From the NCBI GenBank assembly GCA_016722465.1, contig JADKJC010000013.1, positions 1 through 64,000 on the forward strand: 64,000 bases of DNA. The letters are read 5' to 3'. The translations under genes and the position numbers were made by a program. Positions 44,646-53,328 of the stretch are shown here, in pieces. The stretch's first letter is position 1, and the number at the start of each line of letters is the position of its first letter. The DNA comes from Chitinophagaceae bacterium. GTDB lineage: Bacteria > Bacteroidota > Bacteroidia > Chitinophagales > Chitinophagaceae. A model generated the notes under the pieces. That model was not told the origin of the DNA. It searched no databases and worked only from the letters and a program-made list of their open reading frames with translations.

Positions 44646-44834
44646 ATGTTCTGCAATAACAATGGAAAAATACTTATTACCGCCGTTTTCCTTAGTTTGT
44701 TCGATTTACAGGAACGAAAGACAACGGATTACTATAAATCTGAAAAAAAAAATTCGAAAATAAATTATGATTTAAGGCTGTTGATCAAATCGATTCTCTT
44801 CAACAATACTTATTTAGGTACTGATAAAAAATAA
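44646..44834 (+). CDS. Possible 62-residue protein before cargo gene 2
   Basis: ATG 44646 to TAA 44832-44834 encodes a basic, partly hydrophobic peptide (MFCNNNGKILITAVFLSLF, then Lys- and Asn-rich). It ends 3 bases before the start of the second cargo gene, which would allow coupling. Nothing is recognised. It could be a chance frame in AT-rich DNA; low confidence. Confidence 0.2.
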   Translation: MFCNNNGKILITAVFLSLFDLQERKTTDYYKSEKKNSKINYDLRLLIKSILFNNTYLGTDKK

Positions 44835-44837
44835 TTT

Positions 44838-47126
44838 ATGTATCAAAATAAAAAAAGAACAGGCAATGTAAATACACATTTAATTGCTGTGACAGGAAAA
44901 CCAGGGAAGGGTGCATTGGGGTTGTTGGATAATCGTCCGAAATTTTCGGTACAAAGAAAGCAGTTAAACACTATGCCTGCAGCAGATGCACCGGTTGTTC
45001 AGCAAAAGGCTAACAAAACAGGCTTGCCGGATAACCTGAAATCTGGCATCGAAAATATTTCGGGCAACTCCATGGATGATGTAAAAGTGCATTACAATTC
45101 TGATAAACCTGCACAACTTAGCGCACACGCTTATGCACAGGGCACGGATATACATATTGCACCAGGGCAGGAAAAACAATTGCAACACGAAGCATGGCAT
45201 GTAGTACAGCAAAAGCAAGGAAGGGTAAAGCCAACTATGCAGATGAAAGGCAAAGTGAATGTGAATGATGATAAAGGACTGGAGAAAGAGGCAGATATGA
45301 TGGGCGCAAAAGCAGATAAAATAAAAGTACAGAATTCAGATGCCCGGCATAAAGACAGCACATTTCAATTTAAACCTGTAACTCAACTGATAAAATTTTC
45401 TGATACGCAGCAGGGATTGATAAATAGCAGAGAAATTAATGTAAATAGTATAAAGCTGGATACTGTTTTAGTGCTTGCAAATGTATTCCCAGATTCAATG
45501 GATGAAGATAGTGGCGAACATATGGAAAGACATGTAAACTTTTGGAACGGGACACAAAAATATGTGAGTTTAACACCACATGAAATTCACATAGTCCATA
45601 ACAGGGCTACCGGGCATAAACAATACCTGGATAAAAAAGTTGCAGAAAACCCAAACACATTACTCGCCTTTCCGGGTAATCTTCAACTTCGCCATGAAAG
45701 ATTGTCGGATAAAAATGTTCGAAAAGCTAATCGTATTGCAGGGCTGATCCGTCAAAAGTATTCTATGAATCCTAGTGCAGTTATAACGATACGTGCTTTG
45801 GAAGATTATGTGCTAAGAAATATTAATCCTGTTCCGGTCATTGAACAGGTTATCTATCAAAATGACGATCCTGTAGTTCCTTTAAAATTGCTTGAATTCA
45901 ATAAATTTCTTATCTCAATGCTCCGGAATTTTGATGGAATGAACATACCTGGTTTAGGCCATTTAGAACAAATAGTTGAAAGGCAGGAAAGAACAATGCA
46001 GGGGCATCAATTTAAAAAAGTAATAGCACACAGGGGTGATGGCGCTACTTTTGACAAAATGGGGGGCTTATTGCCCCGGGATGATCATAATCATGTTTAC
46101 CAACATGAGAACGAAAATAGCTTTGCAAGCACACAAAAAGCAATGGAGAGTTGGTCGTCTGCTTTTTCATCTTTATCAGGGATAGAATGTGATGTGTATT
46201 TGACCAACGACAATGTACCAATAGTTACACATACATCAAATCTTCAGGCATTACTTGCCCAGGAGTCAAGGGTTCCTTACTTTTCACATCAACAATCAGA
46301 TATCCGTGCTATGTTAGTTGCTGCTATTCATCCAAGGTTTATGCGGCTTTATGAATGGCTGGCTTTAATTGAACAATATGTAAGACGAAAAGAACAACAA
46401 TTTGGAATATTTGAACAAACAACAGGAAAATTAAGAATTGAGATTGAAATGAAACAATCCATTATGACGGATTTGGGTCATCAGGAAAATTGGCTGAGTA
46501 CAGAAAAAATAGTCAGCCAATTCCTGAAGCAATCTGCTGTAAGTCATTTGATGGATATAGCACTGTTCAACAATTCAAATGTTCCTGCTGCCAGGGATGC
46601 CACAGCAAGGAAAAAAACAATGCTGTCACAAGTTACTTATGCAAAAGGCGGGGCACCAGATCCTGCCCTTAAAGAAGTTCGTTTTGGAATGCATCAAAAG
46701 GGAATTAGTGCTCATATAAACAGCGGGGCACTTGATAATAAAATTGTCACTTTCGCTCCTGGACTGGATCATCCCGGGCATTTTCAAACTAATAATCAAC
46801 TACTTCCTGTACATGGATTGCCAACCCAGCTTGATGTAACAATAGAACAATCTATACAAAGCGCAAGGCATAGAATCCTGACCGGTCTGATGCAGCACAG
46901 AAAACAATCAGGAGTTGGCATGGGGCCCACCGCCATACATACACTTACAGATCATGGCAACCTGGGAGCATGGCAAATTAATTTAAACGGTTTACATGTT
47001 GCCAATTCATTAACGAAGCCTCCCTTTTGGACAACCAATGCAATAATTGCAAAGCATCCTGAATTAACGGATGGGCAAATAAGAAATGCAGTTGACCTGG
47101 CAAAAGTCAAAATAATCCCCGTTTGA
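44838..47126 (+). CDS. DUF4157-GDPD toxin-like cargo protein 2
   Basis: 762 residues, no signal peptide. Residues about 55-160 are DUF4157 (GTDIHIAPGQEKQLQHEAWH with the HEXXH site near 117-121), almost identical to cargo 1. Residues about 190-350 are a region of unknown type (HEIHIVHNRATGHKQYLDKK). From about 393 a GDPD-like domain shows VIAHRGDGATFDK, ENSFAST, SGIECDVYLTNDNVPIVTH and LRIEIEMK, covering the HRG, E-N-S, E-x-D and later E-x-K elements that bind metal and substrate. Such enzymes cleave glycerophosphodiesters, and some relatives attack membrane lipids. Likely loaded into the particle; lipid attack is inferred. Confidence 0.85.
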   Translation: MYQNKKRTGNVNTHLIAVTGKPGKGALGLLDNRPKFSVQRKQLNTMPAADAPVVQQKANKTGLPDNLKSGIENISGNSMDDVKVHYNSDKPAQLSAHAYAQGTDIHIAPGQEKQLQHEAWHVVQQKQGRVKPTMQMKGKVNVNDDKGLEKEADMMGAKADKIKVQNSDARHKDSTFQFKPVTQLIKFSDTQQGLINSREINVNSIKLDTVLVLANVFPDSMDEDSGEHMERHVNFWNGTQKYVSLTPHEIHIVHNRATGHKQYLDKKVAENPNTLLAFPGNLQLRHERLSDKNVRKANRIAGLIRQKYSMNPSAVITIRALEDYVLRNINPVPVIEQVIYQNDDPVVPLKLLEFNKFLISMLRNFDGMNIPGLGHLEQIVERQERTMQGHQFKKVIAHRGDGATFDKMGGLLPRDDHNHVYQHENENSFASTQKAMESWSSAFSSLSGIECDVYLTNDNVPIVTHTSNLQALLAQESRVPYFSHQQSDIRAMLVAAIHPRFMRLYEWLALIEQYVRRKEQQFGIFEQTTGKLRIEIEMKQSIMTDLGHQENWLSTEKIVSQFLKQSAVSHLMDIALFNNSNVPAARDATARKKTMLSQVTYAKGGAPDPALKEVRFGMHQKGISAHINSGALDNKIVTFAPGLDHPGHFQTNNQLLPVHGLPTQLDVTIEQSIQSARHRILTGLMQHRKQSGVGMGPTAIHTLTDHGNLGAWQINLNGLHVANSLTKPPFWTTNAIIAKHPELTDGQIRNAVDLAKVKIIPV

Positions 47127-47379
47127 TCGGTGACTTTCTTATTCATCAAACACCTCAACTATTATAGTTTTCTGAATTATTCACTTAAAAGGGAGTTTTT
47201 TGTTAATACGATAGATTTATTTACGGCATTAATACCTTCCTTTCATATCCGAATATGGGTTTTGTTTTTATTTTGTTTGCCATGCACTTGGGATAGTTAG
47301 CTGGATCAAAAAATACAATTTTGTATCACCTGTTGAAAAATGATTTTTTAAGATATTGATTTACAGTTTATAATTGAAT

Positions 47380-47391
47380 GGGTCATGACCC
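47380..47391. other. Perfect 12-bp palindrome in the 47127-47485 gap
   Basis: GGGTCATGACCC is self-complementary over 12 bases. It lies between the convergent ends of cargo gene 2 and pstB, with GGTCAC repeated 6 bases later. A binding site is possible, but the position at gene ends gives no clear target. Otherwise this 359-base gap shows neither a gene nor a strong terminator. Confidence 0.3.
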
Positions 47392-47485
47392 TAAAAGCGG
47401 TCACAAAAACAGTAAAGGGTTTCATGGAAATGGAACCATTTTTTAATCTGGGATTGCTGGTTATTTGAAGTGAATACAATAGTCT

Positions 47486-48241
47486 TTACCCAAAATGCCC
47501 ATTTACATAATTTTTAGTCAACTCTTCCTTTGGATGTTTAAAAACATTTTCGCAGGTATCAAACTCTATCAGCTCACCCAGGTACATAAAGGCAACCTTA
47601 TCTGAAATACGCTGGGCCTGCTGCATATTGTGAGTTACAATCACAATGGTATAATCATTCTTTAAGCTTAAAATAAGGTCTTCAATTTTACGGGTACTGA
47701 TGGGGTCCAGTGCAGAGCAGGGTTCATCCATTAGTATTACTTCGGGGCGTAATACTACAGTACGGGCAATACACAAACGTTGTTGCTGTCCACCGGATAA
47801 TTTAACTGCAGGTTTTTTTAATTCATCTTTTACTTCTTCCCACAAATAACTTTCTTTCAAAGCCTTTTCAATAAGCCCTGGTATTTGATTTTTTGGAAAA
47901 TCATGAATCTTCAAAGCATAAGAAAGATTTTCATAAATGCTTTTGGGTAATGGGTTGGGCTTTTGAAATACCATACCGATCCTTTTGCGGATTTCAGTTA
48001 CCGAAACTTTCTTATCATAAATATTCAGCTCGTCCAGTTTTAAAATACCATCTATTCCTGCATCCGGGGAAAGGTCATGCATCCTGTTAAATGAACGCAG
48101 GAGGGTGGATTTGCCACAGCCCGATGGACCGATTAAAGAAGTAACCTGGTTTTTAGGAAAATCAATATTGATGTTTTTCAGGATTTGCTTTTTCCCGAAA
48201 TACATATTAAAGTTATGCGCTGATAATTTTATTTCCTCCAT
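47486..48241 (-). CDS. pstB: Phosphate ABC transporter ATP-binding protein PstB
   Basis: 251 residues from ATG at 48241 (MEEIKLSAHNFNMYFGKKQI), preferred over an upstream in-frame ATG that would extend into pstA. Walker A GPSGCGKS at 38-45, signature LSGGQQQRL, Walker B VILMDEPCSALDP. PstB supplies ATP-driven energy for high-affinity phosphate import across the inner membrane. Length is normal. It is the last gene of pstSCAB. A phoU gene usually follows in many bacteria, but none is present here. Confidence 0.96.
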   Translation of the reverse strand: MEEIKLSAHNFNMYFGKKQILKNINIDFPKNQVTSLIGPSGCGKSTLLRSFNRMHDLSPDAGIDGILKLDELNIYDKKVSVTEIRKRIGMVFQKPNPLPKSIYENLSYALKIHDFPKNQIPGLIEKALKESYLWEEVKDELKKPAVKLSGGQQQRLCIARTVVLRPEVILMDEPCSALDPISTRKIEDLILSLKNDYTIVIVTHNMQQAQRISDKVAFMYLGELIEFDTCENVFKHPKEELTKNYVNGHFG

Positions 48242-48242
48242 A

Positions 48243-49088
48243 TTAATCTTGTGTTCTGTGTTTATACCTGATATAAAATGCAATGATATTGAGAATAAAA
48301 ACCAACAGAATTAAAACGGTGGCTGTACCGTATGCCAGTGGCTTCACTTCTTCTATCGCCTGGTGCTGTGTACTCAGCATGTATAAATGATAAGGCAGCG
48401 CCATAAATTCCTGGTTGGCAGAAGCGGTAATTCCATTAATGTAAAATGCAACACCTGTAAAAAGAATGGGCGCTGTTTCACCCGCTGCTCTCGACATGGT
48501 CAATATCACACCAGTTAATATTCCGGGTAAAGCTTTTGGCAGCACCACGTCTTTAATGGTTTCAAATTGAGTTGCTCCCAAAGCCAGTGTTGCTTCCCTC
48601 ATGCTGTTGGGAATCCGTTTGAGCGCTTCTTCTGTTGTAGTAATAATATAGGGCAATGAAAGCAGGCCCAATGTAAGCCCGGCAGATAATACTGAAGTGC
48701 CGAGCCTTAATGCCTGCACAAACAAAGCCAGTCCAAATAATCCGTAAATGATTGAGGGGATACCTGCCAGGTTCCTGATAGAAGCCCTGATGACATTTGT
48801 TAATGCTGATGGCCTTGCATATTCATTCAGGTATATAGCGCAGGCCACACCAAAAGGTACAGCAAAAAGGGTGGTGATGAACGTTAGTAAAAGTGTCCCA
48901 ATCACAGCAGGAAGAATACCGCCTTCCGTCATGCCATCAGTGGGAAACCGGCTAATGAAATTCCACGATACCGAAGACATGCCTTTTGAAAAAATATCCC
49001 ACAATATTACACCCAGAATCAGGCACACCAGCAGTGTACTTCCCAACAGTAAAATCCAGTCTAACAGGTATTTTATTTTCTTAATCAT
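48243..49088 (-). CDS. pstA: Phosphate ABC transporter permease PstA
   Basis: 281 residues with about six membrane helices. The permease loop that contacts PstB is visible as EEALKRIPNSMREATLALGA (about 155-175), the EAA motif region. It forms the phosphate channel with PstC. The stop lies one base from the pstB start, and the start overlaps the pstC end by 4 bases, so the operon is translationally coupled. Confidence 0.95.
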   Translation of the reverse strand: MIKKIKYLLDWILLLGSTLLVCLILGVILWDIFSKGMSSVSWNFISRFPTDGMTEGGILPAVIGTLLLTFITTLFAVPFGVACAIYLNEYARPSALTNVIRASIRNLAGIPSIIYGLFGLALFVQALRLGTSVLSAGLTLGLLSLPYIITTTEEALKRIPNSMREATLALGATQFETIKDVVLPKALPGILTGVILTMSRAAGETAPILFTGVAFYINGITASANQEFMALPYHLYMLSTQHQAIEEVKPLAYGTATVLILLVFILNIIAFYIRYKHRTQD

Positions 49089-49972
49089 GCATGAAATTTT
49101 CTTAACCTGTTGGCAAAATATTCTCCCAGTAAATTAATGAACAGCGTAATGAGGAACAACACCACTGCAATGGCAAACAATGCGAAATAATGAGTGGTTT
49201 GGTAGGGTACTTCACCCATTTCAATAGCGATGGTGGCGGTAATGGTACGTACTGCATCTAAAAAACCCCTGGGTAATACGGCTGCATTTCCGGTGGCCAT
49301 TAATACCGTCATGGTTTCTCCCAATGCCCTGCCAAGCCCGAGCATTACTGCAGCAATTAATCCTGGTAGAGCAGCAGGCAATGTTACTTTAAACATTGTT
49401 TGCCATTTATTGGCACCCAATGCCAGTGAAGCTTCCCGGTGGCTTTGTGGCACTGCATTAATGGCATCCTCGCTGATGGTAATAATGGTGGGCAATGCCA
49501 TCACAGATAATAATACAGCGCCATTCAGTGCGTTCAGTCCGTTTGAGATCCCAAATATTTTTGCAATACCAGGGCCAACCAATACGATGCCTAAAAAGCC
49601 AATGGCTACTGATGGAATGGCCGCCAGCATTTCAATTAATGGTTTTAAGATGTTCTTCAATTTAGGGTGCGCCATTTCCGATAAAAAAGCAGCGGTAAAT
49701 ATTCCAAGTGGAACTGCAATGAGCATAGCACCCAATGTAACCAGGCTGGTACTTACCAGTAAAGGCGCAATACCATATTTGCTCTCTGTGCTTTCCGGGT
49801 CCCATTGTGAACCGGTTAAGAAATCAAGCGGTTTTACTTCTATAAAAAAAGCGATGCTGTTATATACCAACATGAAAAATATTCCGCCCAGCAAAGCAAT
49901 GGTGACAAAGCCCGTTGCTTTAAATACCTGTTTCAACAGCCAGTCTGTTTGCTCACGCCTTTTTATTGTCAT
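49085..49972 (-). CDS. pstC: Phosphate ABC transporter permease PstC
   Basis: 295 residues, about six membrane helices. The EAA-type loop is SEDAINAVPQSHREASLALG near 168-188. The N-terminal periplasmic part has LTGSQWDPESTESKYGI, the FLTGSxWDP element typical of PstC. It partners PstA. The start is 2 bases after the end of pstS. Confidence 0.96.
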   Translation of the reverse strand: MTIKRREQTDWLLKQVFKATGFVTIALLGGIFFMLVYNSIAFFIEVKPLDFLTGSQWDPESTESKYGIAPLLVSTSLVTLGAMLIAVPLGIFTAAFLSEMAHPKLKNILKPLIEMLAAIPSVAIGFLGIVLVGPGIAKIFGISNGLNALNGAVLLSVMALPTIITISEDAINAVPQSHREASLALGANKWQTMFKVTLPAALPGLIAAVMLGLGRALGETMTVLMATGNAAVLPRGFLDAVRTITATIAIEMGEVPYQTTHYFALFAIAVVLFLITLFINLLGEYFANRLRKFHA

Positions 49973-49974
49973 GG

Positions 49975-50805
49975 TTATTTATTTACAGGGTAATACCCGG
50001 CTGCCTGTATGATTTTTTTTCCTTCATCGCTTTTTTCAAAGTCTATAAAGGGCTTTATCTTGGAATAAGTGTCGGCTTTGTAATACTGAAGTAAAGGGCG
50101 CTGAAAATAATAGTTGCCTGCAGCGATCATAGCTGCATCTAAGGGTGAAACGGCCGGTTGATTTTTCCTGGGATAAACCAGCAATACTTTTATGCCCTTG
50201 TTACTGCCCTTTGCAACATAGCCTGCACCCACATAACCAATACCTGAATGATCGGCTTTTATGGCTTCCAGTATTTGTGCATTGCCATTCATTTGTTTGG
50301 CATAAGGGGTAAAATCGATATCCAGTTTCTTTTTGATAAAATCATGTGTGCCGGAATTGCTTTGCCTTCCATAGATATTAATGACTTTATTTTTATTGGT
50401 AAGCGGCAACCAGTTTTTATAATGTCCGGCAAGGATGTTTGTCAGCGCTTCAACGCTGATGGAATCTATCGGAAGATCATCGGCCACCACAAATGCAATG
50501 GCATCCTGTGCAAAAACAAATGAGTCAATGGATGAGCCCCTTTTTTGAAACAGTTCAATTTCTTCCGGCTTAATACTTCTGGAAGAATTGGCCACATCAG
50601 CAGTGCCATTGAGCAATGAAGCGATGCCTAAACCAGATCCGCCACCCGAAATGGAAACAAAAACTCCCGAATTTATTTTGTGAAATGATTCTGCCAATTG
50701 CACTGCAAGGTTTACTTCCGTATCAGATCCTTTTATTTTGATGGTATCAGTATCCCTGGAACAGGATATAAGAAGCACTAATAAACAAATAAAACAGCAC
50801 TTCAT
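49975..50805 (-). CDS. pstS: Periplasmic phosphate-binding lipoprotein PstS
   Basis: 276 residues. The signal MKCCFICLLVLLISC ends in a lipobox cysteine at residue 15, so the protein is membrane-anchored on the outer face of the inner membrane or in the outer membrane. Phosphate-binding elements are IKGSDTEVNLA, ISGGGSGLGIASLLNGTADV with SSRSI, and RQSNSGTHDF near 155. It captures phosphate for PstCAB. No phosphate-response box was identified in the 90 bases upstream. Confidence 0.95.
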   Translation of the reverse strand: MKCCFICLLVLLISCSRDTDTIKIKGSDTEVNLAVQLAESFHKINSGVFVSISGGGSGLGIASLLNGTADVANSSRSIKPEEIELFQKRGSSIDSFVFAQDAIAFVVADDLPIDSISVEALTNILAGHYKNWLPLTNKNKVINIYGRQSNSGTHDFIKKKLDIDFTPYAKQMNGNAQILEAIKADHSGIGYVGAGYVAKGSNKGIKVLLVYPRKNQPAVSPLDAAMIAAGNYYFQRPLLQYYKADTYSKIKPFIDFEKSDEGKKIIQAAGYYPVNK

Positions 50806-50895
50806 ATTTTTGCATTTGTTATTCGATTACCTGTAATGTACTTAAAGAAATAGCCGCATGGCGGGCTGTTGTTATTATCATTTGGTTAAGTATTA

Positions 50896-51714
50896 TTAAT
50901 CATGCAATTTTACTGGATTGTTGTACACAAGCTGTTTAATGGTAAACCTTGCATAAGGGAAATCTCCTTTTCCCAATCTCCAGGTCGCTTCAATTGAAGT
51001 TGGTACAAGCATTCCGTTCATCTCCCTGTAATCAGCAAATTTGCCCAGCCATATTTCTTTATGTTCTTTATTCATAAACCGTTTGGTTTCCATTTGGGTT
51101 ATTTCTCCTGCTTTATTAAATGTTACTACATACGAAACAGATAATTCCCGGAATTGAAAAGTTAAGTTCGCCGTGTTTAAATCGATTGCACTCCATTGTA
51201 ACCTTTCAGTTGGCAATAGATTTGTAGGAAACCACACTGATTCGGCAAGCCATCGTTGAAACTCACCTTCATCAAAGCTTGCTCCCTGCACATCCACTAC
51301 ATTGATAAGCGATAAAAGGGTAACAATAAGCCGGCCTTTACCGGCAATATACATATCCCGTGCTGTTGCAAATGGCATAGTGCCTTTCCAGATATAACCC
51401 GGGGTTTCAGTGGTGAAATACTGTTCGCCTTTTATGTTGCCCCATTTTTTATCCGGCCCGGTTTTGAATTGCCCCGTATGCTTAAGGCTGATGTAACTGA
51501 TATATGGCTGCCCATCTTTTAATACAAGTTTGAAATACCGTAGAACAGGTGCCGGCAAGCCGGCAAGCTGGTCGTATGTAAATTTTTTACTGGAAATATT
51601 TCCGGATAAAGAAAAAAGCTCCTTTACTTGTTTCTTAAACTGAATGGATAAATTTATTTTCCCAATAACCAGCAGTGATATAAGAATGCCCAAAATTATC
51701 AGTGTAGTAATCAT
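50896..51714 (-). CDS. DUF6544-type membrane-anchored protein
   Basis: 272 residues with one N-terminal membrane helix (LIILGILISLLVIGKI). The region LPAPVLRYFKLVLKDGQPYI and the stretches YIWKGTMPFATARDMYIAGKG and WLAESVWFPTNLLP match the family I know as DUF6544 (also listed as DUF6920), of unknown function. It is the last gene of a compact minus-strand operon reaching back to 56193, 3 bases from the gene before. Confidence 0.65.
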   Translation of the reverse strand: MITTLIILGILISLLVIGKINLSIQFKKQVKELFSLSGNISSKKFTYDQLAGLPAPVLRYFKLVLKDGQPYISYISLKHTGQFKTGPDKKWGNIKGEQYFTTETPGYIWKGTMPFATARDMYIAGKGRLIVTLLSLINVVDVQGASFDEGEFQRWLAESVWFPTNLLPTERLQWSAIDLNTANLTFQFRELSVSYVVTFNKAGEITQMETKRFMNKEHKEIWLGKFADYREMNGMLVPTSIEATWRLGKGDFPYARFTIKQLVYNNPVKLHD

Positions 51715-51717
51715 GAA

Positions 51718-52167
51718 TTATTTTTTATATAAGCCTCTCACCTGCGGCAACAAGGCAATAAATAGGATAGCAATCGCTAAAAACATATAGAAGGTATGAG
51801 ACCAATGAACGGACTGCACATAAAACATTTCTATTTGTATCCAGCCAATAAGTGCAAAGGCAACATAAATAGTAAATGTCCACGACCAGTGCATATCGTT
51901 AAAGAAATTAAACCGCTCCGCCAATTTATTAGTTGGCTTTTTCAGCAACGCAAAAAACAACAGCATTGGAACAAGTCCCAGAATAATAAACAGGATAATG
52001 CCAGGTATCAAAAAACTGCTGAAGGGCGAATTTTCCAACATGGACAACGGCATGCCAAATAATTTACCGCTGGGTGAAATGATTAATACACTACCACCAA
52101 AAGCCGCTCCCAGGCCAAGAAAGGCCAATAAAAAAAGAAGCACATTTCTTGCTGTTGTTGTTTTCAT
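51718..52167 (-). CDS. Four-helix membrane protein of unknown family
   Basis: 149 residues with four hydrophobic helices at about 8-29, 48-70, 95-113 and 124-141. No conserved motif is recognised. It lies 3 bases before the DUF6544-type gene and 4 bases after the CPBP protease gene in the operon, so it may act in the same membrane process. Function unknown. Confidence 0.65.
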   Translation of the reverse strand: MKTTTARNVLLFLLAFLGLGAAFGGSVLIISPSGKLFGMPLSMLENSPFSSFLIPGIILFIILGLVPMLLFFALLKKPTNKLAERFNFFNDMHWSWTFTIYVAFALIGWIQIEMFYVQSVHWSHTFYMFLAIAILFIALLPQVRGLYKK

Positions 52168-52171
52168 ATTT

Positions 52172-52996
52172 TTATTTAGTATTTATTTTATTGGAAGCAT
52201 ATTTATAATCAGCCAGTGTTTTTGTTCCCCATAAAAATGTTATTGCAACTGTTGTTATGATCAGCAAAACAGCTAAGATGAACGGGTTATAATGTGAACC
52301 ATAATTGGGTACCAGGTACGGGCTTATATTAATCATGGTATGAAAGAGTATCATCACAAAAACACTTTTGGCCGTATTATTAAATAGCCAAACCATGACA
52401 ACCCGTAAAAAAACGGTACCGATACATTGCCAAACTATCCATGTTGTAGTTTGGTGAGCCTGGCTCCAGGGTATAATATGCCACCCTGCCCAAATAATTC
52501 CCATTGCCAGGCTTGCTTTCAATGCGCCATAGCTGTTTTGTAAAGGCTCAGTAATATAACCGCTCCAGCCAAGTTCTTCACCAATGGCACCAATAAAATA
52601 CACAACAAAAAAAATGGCAACAGATATAGGAGATGGCTGTGGCTCCGGTACGATTTCTCCTGTTATTTTCATATACCAAAATGAAAGCAATGCTATTACC
52701 GGCATTAATAAAACAACAGGCAGGTACCATCTTTTGTCCTTTATTTTTTTGAAGTCGAAGGAAAGTTTCAGCAGTTGTTTAACTCCCGTTTTTTTTTGTT
52801 TTTTATAAACCAGTATTGCTGCTGCTATTAACGGGCAGAAAGTCATTAATGCACTGATGGGGAGTTTTATGGGTAAGATTTTAGTGGTATCAGGCGCAAT
52901 AGCGCCAAGTATCCAAAACGGGATGGAAAGCATAAAAACCAATGAAAAGAATTGTACTGCTAATTTATTTATGGATGTGTGATTGTTCATAGTCAA
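52172..52996 (-). CDS. CPBP-family intramembrane metalloprotease
   Basis: 274 residues, about eight membrane helices. The family's motifs are visible: EELGWSGY at about 140-147 (usual form EExxxR, here with W-S-G in place of the common R), GIIWAGWHIIPW with the histidine of motif 2, and ILFHTMIN with the histidine of motif 3. Related proteins are Rce1/CAAX-like proteases, and many bacterial members act in immunity to bacteriocins or in membrane-protein handling. Substrate unknown. Confidence 0.85.
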   Translation of the reverse strand: MTMNNHTSINKLAVQFFSLVFMLSIPFWILGAIAPDTTKILPIKLPISALMTFCPLIAAAILVYKKQKKTGVKQLLKLSFDFKKIKDKRWYLPVVLLMPVIALLSFWYMKITGEIVPEPQPSPISVAIFFVVYFIGAIGEELGWSGYITEPLQNSYGALKASLAMGIIWAGWHIIPWSQAHQTTTWIVWQCIGTVFLRVVMVWLFNNTAKSVFVMILFHTMINISPYLVPNYGSHYNPFILAVLLIITTVAITFLWGTKTLADYKYASNKINTK

Positions 52997-52999
52997 AAA

Positions 53000-53326
53000 T
53001 TAAAAAATTCTGTAAATCAGGCCACAAATGAAGATGATAAGAAAAGCTGTATAAATCACTTTGTTATTTTTGGCTAACCAATTTGGCAGATAAATATCAA
53101 AGTTTTCTTTAGTTGAATTGGAATATTTGCGGGCAATGATTGTAAGCGGACAATTGTTTTTGAAAACAAGCAACACAATTACTTCCAGGGAGAAAAGAGC
53201 AATGCCAATCCAAACATACTTGTCGATTTTGTTTATAATTACTGCATAAACCATGTAGAAAAAAACAACATTGAAAAACATCCAGATAATGGTATGGATG
53301 ATTTTGATGAGCGTTAATCTTAACAT
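53000..53326 (-). CDS. Small three-helix membrane protein of unknown family
   Basis: 108 residues with hydrophobic segments at about 8-30, 36-54 and 86-105, and a Lys-rich stretch between the second and third. It starts 2 bases after the hydrolase pieces end and stops 3 bases before the CPBP gene. No family was recognised. Confidence 0.55.
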   Translation of the reverse strand: MLRLTLIKIIHTIIWMFFNVVFFYMVYAVIINKIDKYVWIGIALFSLEVIVLLVFKNNCPLTIIARKYSNSTKENFDIYLPNWLAKNNKVIYTAFLIIFICGLIYRIF

Positions 53327-53328
53327 TG

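Noticed and set aside
49230..50012. Plus-strand open frame of 260 codons
   Set aside because: It is antisense to the well-supported pstC gene; the composition reflects reverse-complemented membrane-helix codons.
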